From: an uncultured Pseudanabaenaceae cyanobacterium
GTDB taxonomy: Bacteria > Cyanobacteriota > Cyanobacteriia > PCC-9006 > JAAUQQ01
Length of the DNA: 17,802 nt
Assembly: GCA_938015405.1 (NCBI GenBank)
Contig: CALLPZ010000299.1
Span: 1 to 17,802, forward strand
Direction: 5' to 3'
A program made the position numbers and the translations under genes. Shown piece by piece: positions 6,773 to 13,896 of the stretch; the first letter of the stretch is position 1, and every line of letters begins with the position of its first letter. The notes below the pieces were generated by a model that worked only from the letters and a program-made list of their open reading frames with translations, did not search any database and had not been told where the DNA came from.

Positions 6773-9569
6773 TCCATTGCGGAGCCCTGGCGATCGCCCC
6801 ACCTCTAGGGGCAAGCAGCCTGGCGCAGGCTCAAGCCCTCCGAGTTCCCATGCCATTTCAAGGAGGCATCGACACCACTGCAAAGCCTGGTTGAGCCTCA
6901 TGAGCCTCAGCTTCTTTTGCACCGCGACCTGGCTTCCCCCCCAGCCTGTCATGGGGCTGGAGATCACCCAAGTCTCCCCGGCCTCCCTGGACGAAGCTGA
7001 GCGCTTCTACCAACGCGGTATCCTCTACTTCCTGCGCAATCAACTGGACCAAGCCGAAGCCAACTGGACCCAATCCCTAGAGCAGTATCGCCAGCGCCAG
7101 GATGCCCAAGGGCAGCTGCAAAGCCTAGAAGGTTTGGGCCTAGTCCATCAGCGGCTCAATCGACTGAGCCAGGCCCTACAAACCTTTGAAGTCGCAAAGG
7201 TGCTTGCCAAGGAACTGGGAGATCGCCCCCGCCTCGCCAATACCTTGGGCAATCTGGGCAACCTTTACCAGCGCCAAGGCCAATATCAGTTGGCCAATCA
7301 ACATTACGAAGCTGCGCTTGAGCTTTACCAAGACCTGGGAGATCAACGTCGCCAAGGCCTAGTCCTTACTAATCTAGCCAACCTCCAGGCTGCCCTGGGG
7401 CAATATAAAACGGCTCAATCACTCTTCCAACAGAGCCTAGTCATTGCCCAACAGGTTCAAGATGTTTCTGGCAAGCTAAGCGCTCTCAGCAGTCTGGGTC
7501 TCGTCCAAGCCAGCCAAGGCCGCTACCTCCAGGCCGAAAATGCCTACTACCAGGCCCTAAAACTCTCCCGCAGCTTCGGCGATCGCCCACTCAATCCAGA
7601 AACCGAAGCCACTCTGCTTTACAACCTGGGCTCTCTGGAACATGCCCAGGAACGTCTCACCCAAGCCATCGGGTATTACCAGCAAGGTCTAGAAGCGGCT
7701 CCCACAACCTCAACCCTCGTCCAAACCCTTCGGAGTAACCTCGCCCTGATTCAGGCCGAGCGAGGTCAAACTGCAGCAGCGATCGCCAGCCTCCAATCCA
7801 ATATTCAGACCTTCCAAGCTGGAGGCGATCGCATCCAAGCCTCACTCCAGCAGGGCAACCTAGGCTATGTCCATTGGCGAGCCGGGCAACTTCCGCAAGC
7901 CGAGGCTGTTCTTAAGACCGCGATCGCCCAGCGAGAAGACATTTGGAATGACCTCACAACCGATGAAGAGGACAGCAATAACGGCCACACCGACTTAGAT
8001 CAGGTTTCGCTGTTTGATACACAACTTCATCCCTATAATCTGCTTCAGCAAGTCCTCATTGCCCAGAACAAGCCTGAGGAAGCTCTACTGGTTGCAGAAC
8101 GGAGTCGAGCCCGAGCCTTCGCGGCCCTGGTGGCTCGGCAGTTCGGCTCCAATTCAGTCACTGAGTCAGTTCCAACGATCGAAGCGCTCAAGCAACTGGC
8201 TCGCGATCGCCAAGCCACCTTAGTGGAATATGCCGTCATCCCTGACGAAACGTTTATTGCCCAAGGCAAACTCCGGGGAGAAGCGAAGGCCATTTACATC
8301 TGGGTCATTCAGCCCAACGGTACCCTGCATTTTCGCCAAGTTGACCTCACGCCTCTACGCAACCAAGGCAAGACTCTCCAGCAACTCATCCGAGCAGCCC
8401 GCTGCTTTGACTCCAACCGCCTTTGCAATAAACTCCTCACCTCCCAGCGTTCCACGACCGTTCCAACTCAGGAACGTGATAGCGGTTCCCTCGCTGAAAC
8501 CAGGGGCGGCGATCGCAACTTTCAATTCAAGCCTCCCCCGCCTTCAAGCAGCCCACCCGCAGAACAACTCCCCAGTGGCTCAACCCCCACTGACTCAACA
8601 CCAGTCACCACTCAGCATTACAAAGCCCTCCAACAGGTCCATCAGCTCCTCATCGACCCCATTGAAGATCTCCTGCCCCAATCCCCCCAAACGCCAGTCG
8701 TCATTATTCCCCACGACGTCCTTTTTCTTTTACCCTTCAGCGCCCTGCAAAATTCCGAGGGGGAATTCCTCATCGATCGCCATGGACTGAGCTACGCCCC
8801 CTCACTGCAAATTCTTCAACTCATCCCCACTGCCAATCCCAAGCAGCGCTGGAGCAACAGCCTCCTCGTTGGCAACCCCACCATGCCAGCCCTGCCGCCC
8901 AAACCGGGTGCCAAGCCTCAACCCCTCTCTCCCCTCCCCGGTGCTGAATCTGAGGTCAGAGCCATCGCCAAGGAAATGCGGACCCATCCCATCATGGGTG
9001 CTGCTGCAACAGAACAATCCATCACTCAGCAACTCTCCCAAGCCAGTTGGATTCATCTTGCCACCCATGGACTATTGGATTACGGGTTAGCTCAATCCAG
9101 CCAGGCTAGTAGGCCAACCTTGCTTGCTCCCCAGGGCAGTCAACAGCGAATTAATCCAGATAAGCAAATTCCTGGAGCGATCGCCTTAGCTCCCAGTCTC
9201 AAGAACCCAGGCCCCCATAGCGATGGTCTACTCACTGCCAACGAAATCATTCAGCTCAAAATCCAAGCGGAACTCGTCGTACTCAGCGCCTGCGACACTG
9301 GCCGAGGGGAGATCACGGGCGACGGTGTCGTCGGTTTATCTCGCGCCTGGTTGGGGGCCGGAGCCAAAGGCGTACTCGTCTCTCTCTGGGCTGTCCCTGA
9401 CGACGCCACAGCCAAGCTGATGGAGCAACTGTACAAGCAACTAAACCAAGGCCACAGTCAATCAGAGGCCCTGCGCCTCGCCATGCTTGCCACCCGCCAG
9501 GAATACCCAAACCCCAGGCAGTGGGCTGCATTTAGCCTTATGGGCTCACCGCCTTCTCCCAGGGAATAA
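6744..9569 (+). CDS. Exported TPR-CHAT domain protein (caspase-like cysteine peptidase family)
   Basis: About 941 residues. I chose ATG 6744 because AAGGGGAAGAG sits just upstream at Shine-Dalgarno distance; the frame is also open from 6684. A basic N-terminus precedes a hydrophobic segment (about 48-71) that looks like a signal peptide or anchor. About eight tetratricopeptide repeats follow (about 82-405; for example LGNLGNLYQRQGQYQLA), then a C-terminal CHAT domain. The CHAT dyad is intact: His775 in HLATHG and Cys850 in VVLSACDTG, followed by GVVGLSRAWLGAGAKGVLVSLW. Two low-complexity insertions sit in the CHAT region: Pro/Ser/Thr-rich at about 8440-8620, and about 40 residues between the His and Cys motifs. 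CHAT proteins belong to the caspase/separase clan, with TPRs binding partners. The gene starts inside the exoprotein gene, which suggests translational coupling and a shared role such as exoprotein processing (inference). Confidence 0.92.
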   Translation: MMRSPVVVNNPLRSPGDRPTSRGKQPGAGSSPPSSHAISRRHRHHCKAWLSLMSLSFFCTATWLPPQPVMGLEITQVSPASLDEAERFYQRGILYFLRNQLDQAEANWTQSLEQYRQRQDAQGQLQSLEGLGLVHQRLNRLSQALQTFEVAKVLAKELGDRPRLANTLGNLGNLYQRQGQYQLANQHYEAALELYQDLGDQRRQGLVLTNLANLQAALGQYKTAQSLFQQSLVIAQQVQDVSGKLSALSSLGLVQASQGRYLQAENAYYQALKLSRSFGDRPLNPETEATLLYNLGSLEHAQERLTQAIGYYQQGLEAAPTTSTLVQTLRSNLALIQAERGQTAAAIASLQSNIQTFQAGGDRIQASLQQGNLGYVHWRAGQLPQAEAVLKTAIAQREDIWNDLTTDEEDSNNGHTDLDQVSLFDTQLHPYNLLQQVLIAQNKPEEALLVAERSRARAFAALVARQFGSNSVTESVPTIEALKQLARDRQATLVEYAVIPDETFIAQGKLRGEAKAIYIWVIQPNGTLHFRQVDLTPLRNQGKTLQQLIRAARCFDSNRLCNKLLTSQRSTTVPTQERDSGSLAETRGGDRNFQFKPPPPSSSPPAEQLPSGSTPTDSTPVTTQHYKALQQVHQLLIDPIEDLLPQSPQTPVVIIPHDVLFLLPFSALQNSEGEFLIDRHGLSYAPSLQILQLIPTANPKQRWSNSLLVGNPTMPALPPKPGAKPQPLSPLPGAESEVRAIAKEMRTHPIMGAAATEQSITQQLSQASWIHLATHGLLDYGLAQSSQASRPTLLAPQGSQQRINPDKQIPGAIALAPSLKNPGPHSDGLLTANEIIQLKIQAELVVLSACDTGRGEITGDGVVGLSRAWLGAGAKGVLVSLWAVPDDATAKLMEQLYKQLNQGHSQSEALRLAMLATRQEYPNPRQWAAFSLMGSPPSPRE

Positions 9570-9649
9570 CGACTGACGTCACTCCACTCAAAGTGCATGA
9601 GAATAGAAGAGCCCTGCTTTCTAAAGCCCTAAAGACTCACAAGGTCTCA

Positions 9650-11407
9650 CTAAAACAATTTCACATTGCCACTGAGGCTCACTCCAATCGTCGAGTTATC
9701 AAAATCCACCCGACGATTGGAAGAGTTTCCTCGGGTGAGACTCGCAAAGGTACTCAGCCGGAAATTCTTAGAAATCTTGTACGACAGCTGGGCCAATCCT
9801 TGAACATAAAAATCCTGACGAGATTGTTGGGTGAAATTCGTCAGCGTTGCCCGTCCAGTCAAAGACGCCTGTAGCCCTGGCGTCACATCATGACGCAGGC
9901 TCGCTCCCAAGGTATTGCGCAGGCGACTACTGGTTTCTGGATCAGCAAAGCTCACTCGTAAGTTATAAAAGCTGGTTATTCCCGTCTTCTTCGTAATGGG
10001 GTCACGGCGAGTCAGGTTGGCAAATGCAGCATGTTCATTCAAAAAGCGATCGCCACTCTCTTGTAAAAACAATTGTCTATAGGTCCAACCCAAATCCCCA
10101 TAGACCCGCCGAGTAATGACATGGCGCAAGCTCGTTTGGAATCGTAGTTCGTCATAGTCCAAGCGAGAAAGCTCATCATATCGATAGAGGTTGCCCTGGA
10201 CCGAAGCAATCAGCGCTGTGCGTTTCGACAGCCGAGGACTGGCAATCAGGGAAACCCCACTACGAAACAGGCGATCATTCACAGGATCAACCCCAGCTAG
10301 GGTATTACCATTCGCGATATAACCAACATTCCCCACGAGGAAAACCGGAACCTTTAGGGGAGACTTTTTCTTTGCCAACGGTCGTGGCCGCAACAGCAAA
10401 ACCCCTAAATCAGGGTCACCTTCGCCAGTCTCTTCATTCTCTGAGGCCTCCGCAGCATTAGAACCAGGCTCATTCTCTGGGGCCTCTTCATCCTCAAATC
10501 CAGCTTCGAAATCAAATTCTTCCGCATCAAACTCCTCGGAATCAAACTCTTCGGAATCAAACTCCTCAGTCTCAAGCTCTGAATTGTCCAAGGCTTCAGA
10601 TTCAGTCTCGAATAGTTCCGTTCCATCCGTCTCAATTTGTTCAGTCGAAATTCCTGATGCTGGCTCACAGTCCGATGCCTCTTGCTCCAGGCATTCCTCC
10701 TCCCCTGGATTTTCGGAAGAAGCCTCTTGGGTATCCTCACCCACGCCCTCACCTGCAATGCCACGATCCTCTAGACCATCCACCGATTCCAGGAGATCGC
10801 CAGCGGGAGCCACCGAATTATCTAAAATCTCCTCCGCCTCGTTATCAATCAGCTCAGCCTCATCCAGCTCTGAATCATCTACCTGTCCCAGCACTTCGCC
10901 TTCTTCCAGGGGAAGCGGCAGCTGGGAAGGTGGAATATCGCTAGATCCGTTATTGGGCAATGGCAACGGAGTCACCGGAGGAGCCGCTGACGGAGGCTGC
11001 ACCGGAATTGCCTGGGCAAACGCTGGCTCAAAGCGCTCCATCGAAGGCAAATTATCAAGCTTCTGAGCTGACAAACCATCAGACGCAGCAAGCGGGGCCG
11101 GAGATGTCAGCCGCTCAGCCTCAAAGAAAAGTGGTCGTTCCGGGGACGACCATTCAGGCTTCAGGTCTGGCGCAGAAACAGTCGTAGCGGCCAAGCTCGC
11201 AAAATCGGGTAATTTCGCAGTCTTGGGTTGCGGACTGTTCGCCAGTCCTCTGTGAGCCTTCTCAACTTTAGAGACAGCGACAGATCCCCCAGAAGCATCA
11301 GCTACTGGCAAAACAGGCGTCACTTCGACAGCCATAGCAGGCAATCCCCAGCTACTCGCCAGGAATAAACTCAAACCCAAGTTCGATTGCCGCCAAGAAT
11401 GCTTCAC
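9650..11407 (-). CDS. Putative outer-membrane beta-barrel protein with long acidic periplasmic linker
   Basis: 585 residues from a GTG start at 11407. The start is supported by the signal peptide that immediately follows (MKHSWRQSNLGLSLFLASSW, cleavage likely after AMA near 26); only a weak ribosome site is visible. A Pro/Ala-rich stretch follows, then a very acidic segment (about 165-345) with four tandem EEFDx units. The last about 240 residues alternate polar and hydrophobic residues and end in Phe (GNVKLF), as expected for an outer-membrane beta-barrel inserted by the BAM complex. I see no POTRA domains, so it is not a TpsB transporter, and no TonB plug. It lies downstream of the FecR gene on the same strand, 250 bp away, and converges on the CHAT gene with an 80-bp gap. 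Family and ligand are not recognised. The barrel call rests on strand pattern, signal peptide and C-terminal residue. Confidence 0.75.
   Translation of the reverse strand: MKHSWRQSNLGLSLFLASSWGLPAMAVEVTPVLPVADASGGSVAVSKVEKAHRGLANSPQPKTAKLPDFASLAATTVSAPDLKPEWSSPERPLFFEAERLTSPAPLAASDGLSAQKLDNLPSMERFEPAFAQAIPVQPPSAAPPVTPLPLPNNGSSDIPPSQLPLPLEEGEVLGQVDDSELDEAELIDNEAEEILDNSVAPAGDLLESVDGLEDRGIAGEGVGEDTQEASSENPGEEECLEQEASDCEPASGISTEQIETDGTELFETESEALDNSELETEEFDSEEFDSEEFDAEEFDFEAGFEDEEAPENEPGSNAAEASENEETGEGDPDLGVLLLRPRPLAKKKSPLKVPVFLVGNVGYIANGNTLAGVDPVNDRLFRSGVSLIASPRLSKRTALIASVQGNLYRYDELSRLDYDELRFQTSLRHVITRRVYGDLGWTYRQLFLQESGDRFLNEHAAFANLTRRDPITKKTGITSFYNLRVSFADPETSSRLRNTLGASLRHDVTPGLQASLTGRATLTNFTQQSRQDFYVQGLAQLSYKISKNFRLSTFASLTRGNSSNRRVDFDNSTIGVSLSGNVKLF
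10511..10570 (-). repeat. Four tandem 15-bp units encoding EEFDx pentapeptides
   Basis: Four near-identical 15-base units (plus-strand consensus ATCAAACTCYTCGGA) encode the core of the acidic linker of the beta-barrel protein. Differences between units are one to three bases. This is coding-frame slippage-type expansion and could vary in copy number between strains. Confidence 0.8.
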
Positions 11408-11503
11408 TGTCTATCTAATTTGCAAGGATGGGCTTTGGTTACTTTAATAGTTGTCGATAGTGCTGACAGTGACCTCATACCCGATCTAGGCATGAAGTTA
11501 AAA

Positions 11504-11527
11504 GATGATTCGCATCAACAAATCATC
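11504..11527 (-). terminator. Hairpin with 7-bp perfect stem followed by TTTT between the FecR and beta-barrel genes
   Basis: Read on the minus strand, GATGATT - 10-base loop - AATCATC is followed by TTTTAAC. It lies 131 bp past the FecR stop and about 97 bp before the beta-barrel start. It may end or attenuate the FecR transcript, or be an operator. The stem is AT-rich and the T-run short, so termination would be weak. Confidence 0.35.
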
Positions 11528-11657
11528 CCAGCCTGTAAGCCTGAGGAATGGAAAAAATCTAGTTAGCAAAAGCTGAACCAGTAAACTGGCCACTCACTAG
11601 GGCTCTAAATATAGTTCAACTCCACGGCAGCCAAGATCCGGAATAAATCCCTAACCT

Positions 11658-13409
11658 CTAGAAATCAATCAATCCATTGCCTTCGGTTGCAGGCTGAGGA
11701 ACATCGGCAGATTGATCAGCAGCAGAATCCGTTGAAACAGGGCTCTGTATCACGGTGACCCCATCCCCCGGTATTACCCCTTCAATTACGGTGGACTCCC
11801 CGCCAATCGTCACAGTTAAGTCGATCAAGGTGCCATTATCCGAGGCTGGATTCTCCATCACAGCATCGTCAATAACAGGAATCGATTCTGTTGGAACGAC
11901 GTCCGGCACATCTGTTGGGTCATCAATGCCAAAGTCATCATTCTGCTCCGCTGGCTGAAGCGCTGCGCCATCAAAACTGTCTAAACTCGGAATGCCATCT
12001 GGCAGAGCATCCTCTCCCCCAGAAATCGGTGTGTTATCGACCTCCAATTCACCGATTAGAGCATCACTACCCGGAAATTCTGAATCGACAGGATTAACAA
12101 TAGGTCCATCAACCTCTGGCTGAAGCGCTGCACCATCAAAATCGCCTAACCCTGGAATAATCCCATCGGGTAAATCTCCACCGTCAGCAATCGGTGCATT
12201 ATCGACGTCCACCTCACCTATCAGGTCATCGCCACCCGGCAGTGCTAAATCGCCACCATCAAGAGGTGGATTATCTAACACCACTTGATCGTCAATAAAC
12301 GGTGGATCCGCAGCAATGGGAGGCTCTTCTATCACGCTTGGCGGATCTACAGCGATAGGAGGCTCCACAAAAATTGGTGGATCGGCAACGATGGGGGGCT
12401 CCACAACTGGTGGATCCACAGCAACGGGAGGCTGTAAAACAGGATCTACAGGAGGAGTAACAATAACAGGTGGCGTTACGACGGTAGGAATCGTAATTTC
12501 GTTATTACCCTCTTTATCCAAAGGGCCATTCACACCAATCGCTGGACCAGGGAAACTCCCTTCACCTGAGATTTCCATGTCGGGATCCATTTCCGGGAGC
12601 GTGGGCACTGCACTGCCAAAAGGACGCCCTGTTTCATCAGCCACCACCGAGTCTACGTTGACTTCGGAGAGACGGAACTCAGCTGTTAGGTCACTGCCTT
12701 CACCTTCAGCAAAGCTGCGCTGACTGCGAATCCCCTCAAGGGTCTCTTCTCGAACCTGAGCGATCGCCTTATCCTTCACTGGCACATCTGGATTATCCAT
12801 ATCCAGGTCCTTGAGCATCGGGCTAGTGCGATACAGCTCTGCCAGGTTCACATCATAGGAACCCACGATGCTATCGCCCGAAGTCACCACGGCCTGGCCC
12901 GCTTCCAAGACCTGAGTCTGGGTCTGATCGCGGTTGGTCACCGAAATCTGGCTATTCGTTAGGGCTATGACCGTGGAAGTATCCGTCGCCTTGTCATAGC
13001 GAATCATCAACGCCGATCCACGAATACCCGCTGTCACGTTTGGGGTCCTCACCTGGGTCCGTCCCTGACCCGGTGGAATCAGCATCAGCACAGTGCCATT
13101 GCTCAAACGAAAACTACGCGTCTTCGGAATAAAGCGGAAGACAGCCTGTTCTCCCATTCTCGCGAGGGAGCCATCATTGAACCGCAACTCCGCCAGAGAT
13201 CGACGAGAAGTCACAATTCCATCGCCAGGCTTCAGGACATCAGTCAGCTGCGCCTTGCGCGCAGGCTTGCTCTTGGGGAGCAGACGCACCTGATTCAAAA
13301 GCGAAGACACCACCGCCCGAGTGAGCGGCGTGTTTGCCTGGGCAGGTTGCACTCCCATGAGCGCAAACCCCAATATTAAAATCGTGCTCGAGACAGTACG
13401 ACGCACCAT
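11658..13409 (-). CDS. Secreted FecR-domain protein with Pro-rich and Asp-rich repeat tail
   Basis: 583 residues. A signal peptide with cleavage likely after AQA (near 25) is followed by a FecR domain (about 60-175). It shows the expected pattern: GIVTSRRSLAELRFNDGS, then FRF, TPNVTAGIRGSALMI and an ISVTN strand. After a spacer come a Pro-rich stretch of repeating units such as EPPIAVDPP (roughly residues 300-375) and two copies of a 55-residue-period acidic repeat containing FDGAALQP. No membrane segment follows the signal peptide, so the protein should be periplasmic or secreted. In classical Fec systems FecR relays an outer-membrane signal to a sigma factor. Here there is no FecI-type sigma gene nearby but a CHASE2 kinase upstream on the same strand. 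Start ATG 13409 has a good ribosome site (GATGAGGT, about 7 bases upstream). Confidence 0.88.
   Translation of the reverse strand: MVRRTVSSTILILGFALMGVQPAQANTPLTRAVVSSLLNQVRLLPKSKPARKAQLTDVLKPGDGIVTSRRSLAELRFNDGSLARMGEQAVFRFIPKTRSFRLSNGTVLMLIPPGQGRTQVRTPNVTAGIRGSALMIRYDKATDTSTVIALTNSQISVTNRDQTQTQVLEAGQAVVTSGDSIVGSYDVNLAELYRTSPMLKDLDMDNPDVPVKDKAIAQVREETLEGIRSQRSFAEGEGSDLTAEFRLSEVNVDSVVADETGRPFGSAVPTLPEMDPDMEISGEGSFPGPAIGVNGPLDKEGNNEITIPTVVTPPVIVTPPVDPVLQPPVAVDPPVVEPPIVADPPIFVEPPIAVDPPSVIEEPPIAADPPFIDDQVVLDNPPLDGGDLALPGGDDLIGEVDVDNAPIADGGDLPDGIIPGLGDFDGAALQPEVDGPIVNPVDSEFPGSDALIGELEVDNTPISGGEDALPDGIPSLDSFDGAALQPAEQNDDFGIDDPTDVPDVVPTESIPVIDDAVMENPASDNGTLIDLTVTIGGESTVIEGVIPGDGVTVIQSPVSTDSAADQSADVPQPATEGNGLIDF
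11956..12240 (-). repeat. Intragenic duplication in the FecR gene, about 120 bp repeated at 165-bp offset
   Basis: TGAAGCGCTG and its diverged surroundings (plus strand) occur at 11956 and again at 12121. The matching block runs about 120 bp in each copy. The encoded repeats share the elements DLIGEVDVDN / ALIGELEVDN, LPDGI and FDGAALQP. The offset of 165 bases keeps the frame (55 residues). The copies have diverged at many third positions, so the duplication is not recent. Confidence 0.7.
12301..12433 (-). repeat. Proline-rich tandem repeat, four units of 39, 36, 33 and about 25 bp
   Basis: On the plus strand, units beginning GGTGGATCC or GGCGGATCT start at 12301, 12340, 12376 and 12409. 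They encode the DPP...EPPI units of the FecR protein tail. Unit lengths differ by multiples of three, so the frame is kept. Confidence 0.65.
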
Positions 13410-13559
13410 TTGTAGACCTCATCCACCCAGACTTAGGTTGAACCGCTATTTCGTTGCCGGACTAAGGCGAAAATGTTCGATGGGAGTTGCGGCAAGATCG
13501 AATATTGAACGATCCAGGCCCAGGACTTCCCTGCACAAACTGACTCAAGGACTAGACAA

Positions 13560-13579
13560 GCTTGTTGATGTGAACAAGC
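13560..13579. repeat. Inverted repeat GCTTGTT-N6-AACAAGC in the FecR leader
   Basis: Perfect 7-bp arms with a 6-base loop lie about 150 bp upstream of the FecR start and downstream of the putative -10. No T-run follows on the minus strand, so an operator or leader-RNA hairpin fits better than a terminator. Confidence 0.45.
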
Positions 13580-13683
13580 CTCCCCACTGTTTCCTTCTTA
13601 TAGATTAGCGCCATGACTGAATCATTACTACGCGTTCCTTTGAGAAAAGTCATACAAATCACCTATGAATTTTCTCTAGCTTC

Positions 13684-13689
13684 ATTATA
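13684..13689 (-). promoter_or_regulatory. Putative -10 element TATAAT for the FecR gene
   Basis: A perfect TATAAT is read on the minus strand about 275 bp upstream of the FecR start. The best -35 at proper spacing (TTATCG, 16-bp spacer) is poor, so the call rests on the -10 alone. If correct, the transcript has a leader of about 270 nt. Confidence 0.3.
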
Positions 13690-13744
13690 AGAACCCCTAA
13701 AAACCCGATAAGTTCCCGACTTTTTCAGCCAATAGGCTTACAGT

Positions 13745-13771
13745 GCAAAAATGCGCTTCAGCTATTAAGCG
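13745..13771 (-). terminator. Terminator-like hairpin downstream of the CHASE2 kinase gene
   Basis: On the minus strand CGCTT - 8-base loop - AAGCG is followed by CATTTTTG, about 125 bp after the kinase stop. The stem is short (5 bp) but is followed by a five-T run. It is plausible as an intrinsic terminator separating the kinase and FecR transcripts. Confidence 0.35.
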
Positions 13772-13896
13772 TAAGAAGACTCAATAAAATGGCCTGAAAA
13801 ATTATGATTGTCAGAAAGTTAGGGTAGAAAATCCAACAGGTCAGCCACCAGTAGGCTTTCGCTGAATGCTACCCCCGTCTCTACGCGACATTTAAT

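Larger units (their letters stand above)
13410..13896. promoter_or_regulatory. 487-bp intergenic region upstream of the FecR gene, downstream of the CHASE2 kinase gene
   Basis: No protein gene is supported here. It holds a terminator-like hairpin (13745-13771), a perfect TATAAT on the minus strand (13684-13689) and an inverted repeat (13560-13579) in what would be the FecR leader. A weaker pair, TTCGAT/ATCGAA (13476-13481 and 13497-13502), lies closer to the gene. The size suggests the FecR gene has its own promoter rather than depending on read-through from the kinase gene. Confidence 0.5.

Noticed and set aside
8230..8790. 186-codon plus-strand frame inside the CHAT gene
   Set aside because: It overlaps the CHAT reading frame out of phase, and its Ser/Pro/Leu-rich product has no domain.
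6744..9569. CHAT protein as a CRISPR-associated (Craspase-type) protease
   Set aside because: No CRISPR array or Cas7-11-like gene in the window. The signal-like N-terminus and exoprotein neighbour point to the envelope.
10584..11066. 160-codon Ser-rich plus-strand frame opposite the barrel protein gene
   Set aside because: It is the complement of the acidic Glu/Asp/Ser linker, which automatically gives a Ser-rich frame on the other strand.
9650..11407. Barrel protein as the TpsB transporter for the exoprotein
   Set aside because: No POTRA-like domains, an acidic low-complexity linker instead, opposite strand, and a barrel of only about 240 residues, shorter than TpsB barrels.
13476..13502. 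TTCGAT/ATCGAA dyad upstream of the FecR gene as an operator
   Set aside because: Six-base arms with a 15-base spacer are expected by chance in a region of this size.
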